Source: Nostoc sp. NOS(2021) (GTDB lineage Bacteria; Cyanobacteriota; Cyanobacteriia; Cyanobacteriales; Nostocaceae). From it: 51,513 nucleotides of DNA. The notes under the pieces were generated by a model. It was not told where the DNA came from. It saw nothing but the letters and a program-made list of their open reading frames with translations, and searched no databases. Position 1 is the stretch's first letter, and every line of letters starts with the position of its first letter. The stretch is from NCBI RefSeq assembly GCF_017115025.1, contig NZ_JABXKM010000311.1:1-51513 (forward strand). Reading direction: 5' to 3'. The translations under genes were made by a program, and so were the position numbers. Positions 43,722 through 51,461 of this stretch are shown here, one piece after another.

Positions 43722-45311
43722 TTAAGGCATATTTAAGACTTTCCGTAAGAGTATTTGGTCTTCTAATTTGGCTTTTAAACGACCATTTTCGATATCTCGA
43801 ATCCAGCTTTGACTTTTACCTGTAAGCTTTGCTAACTCCCTTTGGGAGAGATTCAAATTTTTTCGCGCCTGCAAAATCTGTTCACCCAGCAAATCGTTTG
43901 TAGCTTTGGGCTTCCTTTTGGCTTTAGCAGTTCTTGTTTTCTTTTTTTCCGATTCTGAAATTTGCTGTTCCCATTCTGGTGGGAGTTCAAAAGCCAAAAT
44001 CCGTGCATTCATTAGCAGATTCCACTTACCACGGGGGCCTGTATCTGTGAGGCGAGTTTCGGCACCACCGTCATTAGTCCAAAATTCCAATGCTTCATCT
44101 GGATCTTCGGGAAGATCAACTAATTTCGCCCACAAAGGTTGAATTTCTGGTGGGTAGGTAACTGGATCGAAAAGTGGTTTCATTCCATAGTGATTGAGAA
44201 TTTCCAAATCGCTTTCAAAAGTTCGCAGCAGACGTTTGCGTTCTTCCCGTTGTCTGGATGCAAGGGCAACTTTTTCTTCACCGTAAGCAATACGCAGCAA
44301 GGTAGGAATGGTAATGCGTTGTTCCTTGCCCATTTTGGTTTTAAACAGCAACCACAGCATTAGTCGGACTGCACCTTCATGTTGCTGCCAAATGCTCATG
44401 ACTGTGGTTAGCAGCGTTTTGGGGAGACTGCCGTATTGATAGAATGCGGTTCGCTCTTTACACGCTTGTTTGTTTAAAAAATATTGTGCCCAAATGCCTG
44501 CTTTCACCTTAAAAGTTAGCCCAATCAGATATTTGCATCCAAGATTATCTTCTTGAAAGTGGTGCTGAATATCTACTAAGTGCCATAAGCGGCTTCCTAC
44601 AACAGAGAATCCGTTAATTCGACCTTGTTGGGGCCAGTCAATGGAGATAATCAGAGAGCAAGCTTGCTGAACGATATTTTTCATTAAAGCTAGCTTGGCA
44701 GCTTTGCTCAAATCTTTGCGTTTTTCCATCCCCAAATATTTCTCGATTTGTCGTTCATCGATCGCAAATTCTTGCTCCCAAGGTTGATCTAAAGCTGTGG
44801 CATAAGCTGCAAAAATCAGATGTATGCAAGCGGCTCTGATGTCAAGCCCCTCAATTGCGGCTAAATCTGTGGCCTTGTCGTTCACTTTGAATGGATCTTG
44901 GATGTGAAAAGCGATCGCACCTCGTCCTTGATTGACTTGTCGGCTGTAACTTATGTAGCCTTCTTCATCGGTTTCCCAATGTAGGGATGTGCGTTGTGCT
45001 AATACATTACAAGCTTCCCAAATTGCGATCGCTGAAGCAAATGGGTTATTCTTGCCGTTAGAAAACAAGTCTAAGCTGGTAGCATCTCTCGGCTCAACTT
45101 TGCATCTCCCCTTTTTCGCCTGCGAGGGAATAGGAGAATTAGTTGGACAAGCTATTACACATTGCGGTTCTGAATAATAGCCCTCACAATTATTACAAAG
45201 ACCAGGATCAACCCAGTATTCATTGTCCTCTATTTTGATTGCACCCGTAGGACATTGGGGGCGGCAGTTGTCACATCCAACGCAACTGTTGTTAGGAATT
45301 GTATAAGGCAT
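43722..45311 (-). CDS. patB: PatB/CnfR: ferredoxin-domain nif and heterocyst transcriptional regulator
   Basis: A 529-residue transcription factor. The N-terminus is a two-cluster ferredoxin domain (CVGCDNCRPQCPTGAI and LCNNCEGYYSEPQCVIACPT), the middle is specific to the family, and the C-terminus is an XRE-type helix-turn-helix (LGEQILQARKNLNLSQRELA...SWIRDIENGR). PatB in Anabaena is needed for normal heterocysts and growth on N2; its orthologue CnfR activates nif genes under low O2, the clusters presumably sensing oxygen. ATG at 45311 (MPYTIPNNS) gives the typical length; ATG at 45383 would add 24 residues. fdxB lies divergently upstream across about 1 kb, and the cox genes follow it. Confidence 0.93.
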   Translation of the reverse strand: MPYTIPNNSCVGCDNCRPQCPTGAIKIEDNEYWVDPGLCNNCEGYYSEPQCVIACPTNSPIPSQAKKGRCKVEPRDATSLDLFSNGKNNPFASAIAIWEACNVLAQRTSLHWETDEEGYISYSRQVNQGRGAIAFHIQDPFKVNDKATDLAAIEGLDIRAACIHLIFAAYATALDQPWEQEFAIDERQIEKYLGMEKRKDLSKAAKLALMKNIVQQACSLIISIDWPQQGRINGFSVVGSRLWHLVDIQHHFQEDNLGCKYLIGLTFKVKAGIWAQYFLNKQACKERTAFYQYGSLPKTLLTTVMSIWQQHEGAVRLMLWLLFKTKMGKEQRITIPTLLRIAYGEEKVALASRQREERKRLLRTFESDLEILNHYGMKPLFDPVTYPPEIQPLWAKLVDLPEDPDEALEFWTNDGGAETRLTDTGPRGKWNLLMNARILAFELPPEWEQQISESEKKKTRTAKAKRKPKATNDLLGEQILQARKNLNLSQRELAKLTGKSQSWIRDIENGRLKAKLEDQILLRKVLNMP

Positions 45312-45898
45312 TTGGCTCTTTTCCCACTCTAATCGTTGAGATGTCTGTCTCAGGTCTCCCCTGGATGAGTCCTGTTTATTCATGACTCGCTACCACATTA
45401 TCTTTCTGGCGAGAATCATCTTTTCTCACCACACTCACTCCCCACATCCATATTTTGACTTCGCATCCAATTGGAAGATATTTAAGGCTTTAAAACTGAG
45501 CCTAAGAAAACTTCTTATTAACTATACATTTCATTAAAAAAATGATTAATTTGTTCGTCCTGAGCTTAGAAAAAAATCTTAACATTTCTTTTATTAGGTA
45601 CTTAATGAACATTTAAGCTTTGACCATAAAACCTTACTTAAGGTGTTTTTAATAAAAAATTCAGCCTATTCCAATTGGACTGCATCTGATTTATTAATAA
45701 TTTTAATATTTAATGTAGGGTAATATTCTGCCATGAAGTTTACAGTTCCTTCATAAATTAATTATCTTTGGGGAGGTAAACCATAATATTTATTTTGTCA
45801 CCATTTCTCTAAATATTTGAATCAAATAAATTGAAACCTGTTGCTTGATAAAATACATATTGCATATATCAAATTGTAACTAATGAACATCTAATTTT

Positions 45899-45912
45899 GT
45901 ATATACATATAC
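45899..45912. promoter_or_regulatory. Candidate NtcA-binding site
   Basis: GTATATACATATAC fits the NtcA consensus GTA-N8-TAC exactly. NtcA is the global nitrogen regulator of cyanobacteria. However, a -10 box (TA-N3-T) at the canonical 20-24 base distance is not clear, and in an AT-rich region the match could be chance. It lies about 590 bases from the patB start and 470 from fdxB. Confidence 0.35.
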
Positions 45913-46084
45913 TGTTTATCTAGATTTATTTGCTTAAATCTAAATATATTTGAAAAAGAATATCATCACTGTTATAGATATAGTTGCATTTGCTGGAAAT
46001 AATAGTTAAATCGGCGGTTAGAAACCGTATCTACACGAGGCTTTACCCACCAAGGTAGGTTTCAAGCCCTCAATTTTTCCTTCT

Positions 46085-46193
46085 CTCGTTCCTATGCAGA
46101 GCATGGGAATGGCTGATTAGGGGCTGCTGCCTCCAGTCAGATATTGAGTCAGAGACTCGATGAATGCGTTCCTATGCTCTACATAGGAACGAG
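46085..46193. repeat. Inverted-repeat element (MITE-like) upstream of fdxB
   Basis: 25-base arms at 46085-46109 and 46169-46193 match in reverse complement at 23 of 25 positions around a 59-base centre. Each arm is itself a near-palindrome of the CGTTCCTATG...CATAGGAACG type. Confidence 0.75.
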
Positions 46194-46381
46194 GAAAACA
46201 TATTATTGGTAATAATTTTCATCTATTGTTTGAAATAAAAAATAATTTAGCATTGTGTTCAAAGTCATCGAAATTTTATGAGGCAAAAGTAATTTTTGAA
46301 TAACAAAGAAATAAAAGATTAGGATAATATGATGATTAATGCACAAACAGATTGACAGGCAAAATTGCTGAGGATTTATTC

Positions 46382-46675
46382 ATGGCACAACTAACAGGCT
46401 TGACATTTGGCGGTAAGACTTGGACACCAAAATTTGCTCAGGAAATCGATAAGGATAAATGTATCGGCTGTGGCAGATGCGTTAAAGTATGCGGGTACAA
46501 TGTGCTAGGTTTGAAGGCACTCAATGAAGAAGGTGAATTTGTAGAAGATGAAGATGATGAAGAAGTTGAACGGAAAGTAATGGCAGTTACTTCTCCAGAT
46601 AACTGTATTGGTTGTGAAGCGTGTTCACGGATTTGTCCCAAGAACTGCTACACCCATGTTGCATTAAACAATTAA
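46382..46675 (+). CDS. fdxB: Ferredoxin III, nif-specific
   Basis: A 97-residue 2[4Fe-4S] ferredoxin of the nitrogen-fixation-associated FdxB type. The first cluster motif [12 protein letters not shown] has Gly where most ferredoxins have Pro, as usual for FdxB. An acidic insert [10 protein letters not shown] separates it from [15 protein letters not shown]. The N-terminus [16 protein letters not shown] is the standard start, so ATG at 46382 is chosen over the longer frame at 46352; GAGG lies just upstream. It probably supplies electrons to nitrogenase or to cofactor assembly. It is divergent from patB, its likely regulator. Confidence 0.95.
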   Translation: MAQLTGLTFGGKTWTPKFAQEIDKDKCIGCGRCVKVCGYNVLGLKALNEEGEFVEDEDDEEVERKVMAVTSPDNCIGCEACSRICPKNCYTHVALNN

Positions 46676-46913
46676 GATTTTTGGAGTTAGTCAAAATTGT
46701 TGTTCATTCAAGGAGGCACTGTTTGTATAAAGCGCAAATGCGCTAGGCAAGGTAACTTGAGGGGAATCTTAAATATTTACCTGAACTCAGAAAAAGTTCA
46801 CGGTAAACAAATCCGTAAATCGCAAAATGTTAGCTATTAACAAATTTAAACTTGCTGCTAATATAGCCTAATCAATATTAGGTCTAACAACAGTGCTATT
46901 TCATTCTCATCTA

Positions 46914-47032
46914 GCCCGCCTCAGAATGAATTCTGAGTCTAATAGCGAAAGTCGTCTAAAGACGACTGAGAAAAGATTATAGTCCGTTTTAACGGACTTT
47001 AGCTATTAGCCCGGAACTTTAGTTCTGGGCGG
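46914..47032. repeat. Multi-hairpin structured element
   Basis: A long stem is formed by 46939-46953 and 46995-47009 (14 of 15 paired). Inside it are GTCGTC-TAAA-GACGAC (46951-46966) and AGTCCGTT-TT-AACGGACT (46981-46998). Outside are TCAGAAT-GA-ATTCTGA (46921-46936) and GCCCGGAAC-TTTA-GTTCTGGGC (47009-47030). The pairs partly compete, so alternative folds are possible. Confidence 0.85.
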
Positions 47033-47225
47033 TTTATGTCTAGAACTAAATAGCTCTGAGTCTAACAGTGTCCCTTGGAACAACTAGCTTTTGTGAAAGC
47101 AGGGGGCTAACTTTGTCATAGGAGTTGAAATATAATTTGTAATTTTCTGGGGGAAAGATATGGAAAAAATCTGGAAGTTTCCCCCATTTTTTATGGCTGC
47201 ACGTTAGAAAGTTAATAAGTGAAAA

Positions 47226-47268
47226 GGGAATCGGGAATGGGGAATGGGGACTAGGGATTGGGGACTGA
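47226..47268 (+). repeat. Heptamer repeat array upstream of coxB
   Basis: Variant units GGGAATG, GGGACTA, GGGATTG and GGGACTG. They lie in the untranslated region if coxB starts at 47349. Confidence 0.8.
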
Positions 47269-47348
47269 GAAAAAACTTTCCTAATACCCAATTCCCAAAA
47301 TCCAGAAAATCACACCTTAAAAGACGGTTTACAGAGCAGGTAGCATGT

Positions 47349-48338
47349 ATGCAACAAGTTCCTGTTTCACTATGGACTCTGGTTGCTGGGATAGTAGTTA
47401 CAGCAATCAGCATTTGGATTGGTCAAAACCACACTCTCATGCCGGTGCAAGCATCGCAACAAGCGCCTTTGGTAGACGGTTTTTTCAACGTCATGTTTAC
47501 CATTGCGATCGCACTCTTCTTAGTGGTAGAAGGAACAATTGTGCTTTTTTTGATTCAGTTTCGTCACCGTCCGGGTGACGAAACCGATGGCGTGCGAGTG
47601 GAAGGCAACGTTCCCTTAGAAATCTTTTGGACAGCAATTCCAACAGTGATTGTCCTCCTCTTGGGCATCTACAGTGTAGATGTTTTTAACCGAATGGGAG
47701 GCTTTGAGCCTGCGGGTCATCCTCATTCAGCAGATCATGTTGCTCAGATGCCGGGAAGCGCTCTTGCAGCGACATTAAGCGATACTTCCCAAGCAACAAC
47801 TGCCCCAAGAATTGCCCCAACAATTGGCATCGGTGCGTCTCCTCAAACCCTAAACAAACCAGCCGACTTAGTTGTTGATGTCAAAGGGATTCAGTACGCC
47901 TGGATATTTAATTACCCCGATAGTGGCATTACTTCTGGGGAATTGCACATACCCGTTGGTGCTGATGTGCAACTCAACCTTTCAGCACAAGATGTAATTC
48001 ACTCATTCTGGGTGCCAAACTTCCGCCTGAAACAAGATGCACTTCCCGGTATCCCTACCGAACTACGATTTGTCGCCACCAAACCAGGTACATATCCCGT
48101 AGTTTGTGCTGAGTTATGCGGTGGTTATCACGGTTCAATGCGGACACAGGTAATTGTCCACACAGCAGAAGAATATAATAGCTGGCGGACAGAAAACCAG
48201 ATTGCTCTACAGCAAAACCTCAATCAAGTCGTTGCAGTTAATCCAGCCGACTTATCAACATCAGAGTTTCTCGCGCCCCACACCCATGATATGGGAATTA
48301 GTGCAGCAACTTTAGAGTCATTGGTCATTAGTCATTAG
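47349..48338 (+). CDS. coxB: Cytochrome c oxidase subunit II
   Basis: A 329-residue CuA subunit. Two membrane helices (about residues 5-25 and 50-75) are followed by a periplasmic or lumenal cupredoxin domain with HSFWVPNFRLKQDALPG and the CuA motif CAELCGGYHGSM, holding both Cys, the bridging Glu, His and Met. It accepts electrons from cytochrome c or plastocyanin. ATG at 47349 (MQQVPVSLW) is preferred: the frame is open to 47244, but those codons come from heptamer repeats. Its last residues (SLVISH) and stop are also repeat-encoded. First gene of coxBAC, which I recall as the heterocyst-specific cox2 set in Anabaena. Confidence 0.95.
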   Translation: MQQVPVSLWTLVAGIVVTAISIWIGQNHTLMPVQASQQAPLVDGFFNVMFTIAIALFLVVEGTIVLFLIQFRHRPGDETDGVRVEGNVPLEIFWTAIPTVIVLLLGIYSVDVFNRMGGFEPAGHPHSADHVAQMPGSALAATLSDTSQATTAPRIAPTIGIGASPQTLNKPADLVVDVKGIQYAWIFNYPDSGITSGELHIPVGADVQLNLSAQDVIHSFWVPNFRLKQDALPGIPTELRFVATKPGTYPVVCAELCGGYHGSMRTQVIVHTAEEYNSWRTENQIALQQNLNQVVAVNPADLSTSEFLAPHTHDMGISAATLESLVISH

Positions 48339-48367
48339 TCATTGGTCATTAGTCATTGGTCATTGGT
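48309..48367 (+). repeat. Heptamer repeat array overlapping the coxB 3' end
   Basis: TCATTAG/TCATTGG heptamers start inside coxB, encode its final residues and TAG stop, and continue about 30 bases downstream. Confidence 0.9.
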
Positions 48368-48393
48368 AATATTATGTCCGCTCAATTAACCAT

Positions 48394-48588
48394 TATTAAG
48401 AGGAACCCCACCCCCAACCCCTCCCCGCAAGCGAGGAGGGGAGCAAAAGCGCAACTTTGGCTCTTTGGGGTGCTTTTACTATGGGCGACATTATATAACT
48501 GACAAATGACAAAGGACAAAAGACAAAGGACAAATGACAAATGACAAACGACATAGACGCCCGGAGGGCGGCTTCCCGTAGGGTAGGA
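48394..48588 (+). repeat. Repeat cluster between coxB and coxA
   Basis: Three parts: a G/C-rich hairpin (CCCCTCCCCG with CGAGGAGGGG, near 48417-48441), a heptamer array of ACAAATG/ACAAAGG units (48494-48552), and a palindromic piece GACGCCCGGAGGGCGGCTTC (from 48555) that also occurs inside the ROK kinase gene. coxA begins eight bases later. Confidence 0.8.
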
Positions 48589-48595
48589 CAAAAAT

Positions 48596-50287
48596 ATGAC
48601 GCAGGTAGAATTTCCCCGGAATACTCCACCAGAAGAAAATAAACCGAAAACTCTGGTGGCTGGGCACACCTCCCATCCGCAGGCGTGGAAATGGCAGGAC
48701 TATTTTACATTTAATGTTGACCACAAGGTTATTGGTATTCAATACCTGGTGACGGCGTTTGTGTTCTATCTCATTGGTGGACTGATGGCTGTTGCTCTGC
48801 GTGTCGAATTAGCAACACCAGATGCAGACTTCCTAGACCCCAATGTGTATAACGCTTTCATGACCAATCACGGGACGATCATGATCTTCCTGTGGATTGT
48901 CCCTAGCGCCATTGGGGGATTTGGTAATTATTTGGTGCCGTTGATGGTTGGTGCAAGGGATATGGCTTTCCCGAAGCTGAATGCGATCGCCTTTTGGTTA
49001 AATCCACCAGCCGGTGCGCTCATATTAGGTAGTTTCATTTTTGGCGGTTCGCAATCTGGTTGGACAGCTTACCCACCATTGAGTTTGGTGACAGCACCAA
49101 TCGCTCAAACTATGTGGATACTGGCCATCGTCTTGGTAGGAACTTCTTCAATTTTGGGTTCACTGAACTTTGTGATCACCATTTTGATGATGAAGGTTCC
49201 TAGCATGAAATGGGATCAAGTGCCCCTGTTTTGCTGGGCAATCTTGGCAACCTCCCTGCTAGCACTTTTCTCCACACCTGTATTAGCAGCCGGTTTAATA
49301 CTGCTGTTGTTTGACCTCAACTTTGGCACCTCCTTCTTTAAACCAGATGCAGGCGGTAACGTTGTCATTTATCAACACTTGTTCTGGTTTTATTCTCACC
49401 CGGCAGTATATTTAATGATTCTGCCCATCTTCGGCATCATGTCGGAGGTAATTCCAGTTCACTCGCGCAAGCCGATCTTTGGTTATAAAGCGATCGCTTA
49501 TTCCAGTGTAGCAATCTGCGTTGTCGGTTTGTTCGTTTGGGTACACCACATGTTTACCAGTGGCACACCCGGTTGGATGCGGATGTTCTTCACTATCTCT
49601 ACGCTCATAGTTGCAGTTCCCACTGGCGTAAAGATTTTTGCCTGGGTTGCTACCCTCTGGGGTGGTAAAATCCGCTTCACCACTGCGATGCTTTTCGCCA
49701 TCGGCTTGTTGTCGATGTTTGTCATGGGCGGCTTAAGCGGTGTGACGATGGGAACAGCCCCCTTTGATGTTCACGTCCACGACACATATTATGTTGTCGG
49801 ACATTTTCATTACGTTCTGTTTGGCGGTTCTGTGTTTGGCATTTACGCCGGCATTTATCACTGGTTCCCCAAAATGACCGGACGAATGCTGAATGAAACC
49901 TGGGGACGTGTCCATTTTGCCCTTACCTTCATCGGCACAAATCTGACATTTTTACCCATGCACGAGTTGGGTTTGAAAGGAATGCCGCGACGAGTGGCAA
50001 TGTATGACCCGCAATTTATCGACCTCAATCAGATTTGTACCTTTGGTTCATTTGTTTTGGGAATATCGGTAATTCCTTTTGCCATCAACATGATCTACAG
50101 TTGGCTGAAGGGGCCTTTGGCAGGTGATAATCCTTGGCAAGCTTTGACTTTAGAATGGACAACTAGCTCACCACCTGCAATTGAAAACTGGGAAGTGTTG
50201 CCGGTTGTCACTCATGGCCCTTATGACTACGGTCATGGTCATAGTACTGAAATACAGCCATCTGCAACGCCGGAAGCTACTGCTTAG
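48596..50287 (+). CDS. coxA: Cytochrome c oxidase subunit I
   Basis: The 563-residue catalytic subunit, with about 12 membrane helices. Low-spin haem His are H92 (TNHGTIMIF) and H405; the high-spin haem His is H403 (VGHFHYVLFG). CuB ligands are H268, H317 and H318. Y272 in SHPAVY would be cross-linked to H268, and K346 is the K-channel lysine. Helix VI reads FWFYSHPAVY: the Glu of A1-type oxidases is absent and the YS motif marks an A2-type oxidase. The enzyme reduces O2 to water and pumps protons; in heterocysts this protects nitrogenase. The start at 48596 lies eight bases after repeat sequence, without a good ribosome-binding site. Confidence 0.97.
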   Translation: MTQVEFPRNTPPEENKPKTLVAGHTSHPQAWKWQDYFTFNVDHKVIGIQYLVTAFVFYLIGGLMAVALRVELATPDADFLDPNVYNAFMTNHGTIMIFLWIVPSAIGGFGNYLVPLMVGARDMAFPKLNAIAFWLNPPAGALILGSFIFGGSQSGWTAYPPLSLVTAPIAQTMWILAIVLVGTSSILGSLNFVITILMMKVPSMKWDQVPLFCWAILATSLLALFSTPVLAAGLILLLFDLNFGTSFFKPDAGGNVVIYQHLFWFYSHPAVYLMILPIFGIMSEVIPVHSRKPIFGYKAIAYSSVAICVVGLFVWVHHMFTSGTPGWMRMFFTISTLIVAVPTGVKIFAWVATLWGGKIRFTTAMLFAIGLLSMFVMGGLSGVTMGTAPFDVHVHDTYYVVGHFHYVLFGGSVFGIYAGIYHWFPKMTGRMLNETWGRVHFALTFIGTNLTFLPMHELGLKGMPRRVAMYDPQFIDLNQICTFGSFVLGISVIPFAINMIYSWLKGPLAGDNPWQALTLEWTTSSPPAIENWEVLPVVTHGPYDYGHGHSTEIQPSATPEATA

Positions 50288-50349
50288 TTAGTAGAGTGAG
50301 TACCGCTATCCCTGTTAAGGTGACTGCAATTTCTAGTCATTTGATTTGA

Positions 50350-50580
50350 GAACTCGGAAGGCCAAGCTTGGAACTCGGAAGGCCAAGCTTGGAACTCGGA
50401 AGGCCAAGCTCAGAACACGAAAGGCCAAGCTCAGAACACGAAAGGCCAAGCTCAGAACATGAAAGGACAAGCTCAGAACACGAAAGGCCAAGCTCAGAAC
50501 ACGAAAGGCCAAGCTTAGAACACGAAAGGACAAGCTTAGAACACGAAAGGCCAAGCTCAGAACTCGGAACTTGAGCTTCT
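50350..50580. repeat. 21-base tandem repeat (minisatellite), ten clear units
   Basis: Units start with GAAC and follow GAAC(A/T)CG(A/G)AAGG(C/A)CAAGCT plus two bases. Units 1-3 are the GAACTCGG variant, 4-10 the GAACACGA variant (one GAACATGA), and unit 11 (50560-50580) is degenerate. Boundaries of clear units: 50350, 50371, 50392, 50413, 50434, 50455, 50476, 50497, 50518 and 50539. There are no spacers, so it is not a CRISPR array. Confidence 0.95.
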
Positions 50581-50662
50581 GAACTTGAAACTGGGAATTT
50601 TTAGAATTCCTGAACAAGTGAGGATTGGGGTTACAGCTATTTTCAGGTAAATAGACCACGCA

Positions 50663-50691
50663 GTAGGGGCACAGCACTGCTGTGCCCCTAC
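50663..50691. repeat. 29-base near-perfect palindrome
   Basis: GTAGGGGCACAGCA (50663-50676) and TGCTGTGCCCCTAC (50678-50691) pair over 14 bases with a single central base. Probably a dispersed palindromic repeat; it might also end transcripts or form a cruciform. Confidence 0.9.
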
Positions 50692-50827
50692 GACAGATGT
50701 GGTTCAAATACATGAAAACTGCTGGAAATAAAGATTTTGGATGAGGAATGAAAATTTTGCCGCTTTACACTTCATTCTTTATTCAAGCTTCCACAAGAGA
50801 CGTAGCAGTAATATTCTCAATAAATCT

Positions 50828-51427
50828 ATGACTATAGCTACAACGACAAGCGAAGATCACAGTGCGGGACACGAAGAACATCCAGATTTAAGAGTTTGGG
50901 GACTGTTGACATTCCTCGCCTCTGAATCCCTGATGTTTGGAGGATTTTTTGCCACTTATTTGTTTTTCCGAGGTACTACAGCGGTTTGGCCTCCAGAAGG
51001 AAGTGAAGTAGAATTACTTGTGCCGACGATTAACACCATTATTCTGGTGTCTAGTAGTTTCGTGATTCACTTCGGAGATACGGCGATTAAAAAGAATGAT
51101 GTCAAGGGAATGCAACTGTGGTATGCAATTACTGCAATCATGGGTGCAATTTTCTTGGGTGGTCAGGTTTATGAGTACTCAACATTAGGATACGGGCTGA
51201 CTACCAACGTCTTCGCCAACTGCTTTTATATCATGACAGGGTTCCACGGTTTGCACGTTTTTATCGGACTGTTATTGATATTACGTGTATTGTGGCGATC
51301 GCGTCTTGCCGGCGAATATTCTGCAACCAATCATACTTTCATCGAAATGGCAGAAATTTACTGGCACTTCGTAGACATTATTTGGATTGTTTTATTTACC
51401 TTAGTGTACGTTCTCACTTTGTTTTAA
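50828..51427 (+). CDS. coxC: Cytochrome c oxidase subunit III
   Basis: A 199-residue subunit III with five membrane helices (first LRVWGLLTFLASESLMFGGFF), GFHGLHVFIGLLLIL and the conserved end HFVDIIWIVLFTLVYV. Subunit III stabilises the catalytic core during turnover. ATG at 50828 (MTIATTTSEDH) gives the normal length; the longer frame from 50741 adds 29 residues without family character. The upstream gap with minisatellite raises the question of whether coxC shares the coxBA transcript or has its own promoter. Confidence 0.96.
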   Translation: MTIATTTSEDHSAGHEEHPDLRVWGLLTFLASESLMFGGFFATYLFFRGTTAVWPPEGSEVELLVPTINTIILVSSSFVIHFGDTAIKKNDVKGMQLWYAITAIMGAIFLGGQVYEYSTLGYGLTTNVFANCFYIMTGFHGLHVFIGLLLILRVLWRSRLAGEYSATNHTFIEMAEIYWHFVDIIWIVLFTLVYVLTLF

Positions 51428-51430
51428 ATT

Positions 51431-51461
51431 GGGCATGGGGCATGGGGCATTGGGCATTGGA
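51431..51461 (+). repeat. Heptamer repeat array after coxC
   Basis: Four units of GGGCATG/GGGCATT directly after the coxC stop, followed by CTCATCCCC-like repeats to the window end. Confidence 0.85.

Larger units (their letters stand above)
45384..46381. other. Long AT-rich divergent regulatory region, patB to fdxB
   Basis: About 1 kb without a supported gene. It contains a small dyad ACCTTA-CT-TAAGGT (45631-45644), a candidate NtcA site (45899) and the inverted-repeat element (46085-46193). Such length is unusual here and suggests regulated promoters for both genes. Confidence 0.55.
46676..47348. other. Intergenic region upstream of coxB
   Basis: Contains a small dyad AGCGCA-AA-TGCGCT (46731-46744), the multi-hairpin element (46914-47032) and a heptamer array (47226-47268). 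The coxB frame is open back to 47244, but the extra codons come from the heptamer array. No separate gene is supported. Confidence 0.5.
50288..50827. other. coxA-coxC gap dominated by repeats
   Basis: Over 500 bases separate two genes that are normally close. The gap holds a 21-base tandem repeat and a 29-base palindrome. Frames open through the tandem repeat on both strands are by-products of a period divisible by three. Confidence 0.6.

Noticed and set aside
47244..47348. 35-residue N-terminal extension of coxB
   Set aside because: It is encoded by heptamer repeats and lacks family character; the ATG at 47349 gives a normal subunit II start.
48382..48742. Minus-strand frames upstream of coxA
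   Set aside because: They are translations of repeat sequence and overlap the real coxA start.
50350..50580. CRISPR-like array
   Set aside because: Units are directly head to tail with no unique spacers, and no cas genes are present.
50333..50713. Long minus-strand frame of repeated LAFRVLS and plus-strand frame of repeated SEHERPS through the 21-base repeat
   Set aside because: A repeat period divisible by three keeps several frames open on both strands; neither has a domain or a ribosome-binding site.
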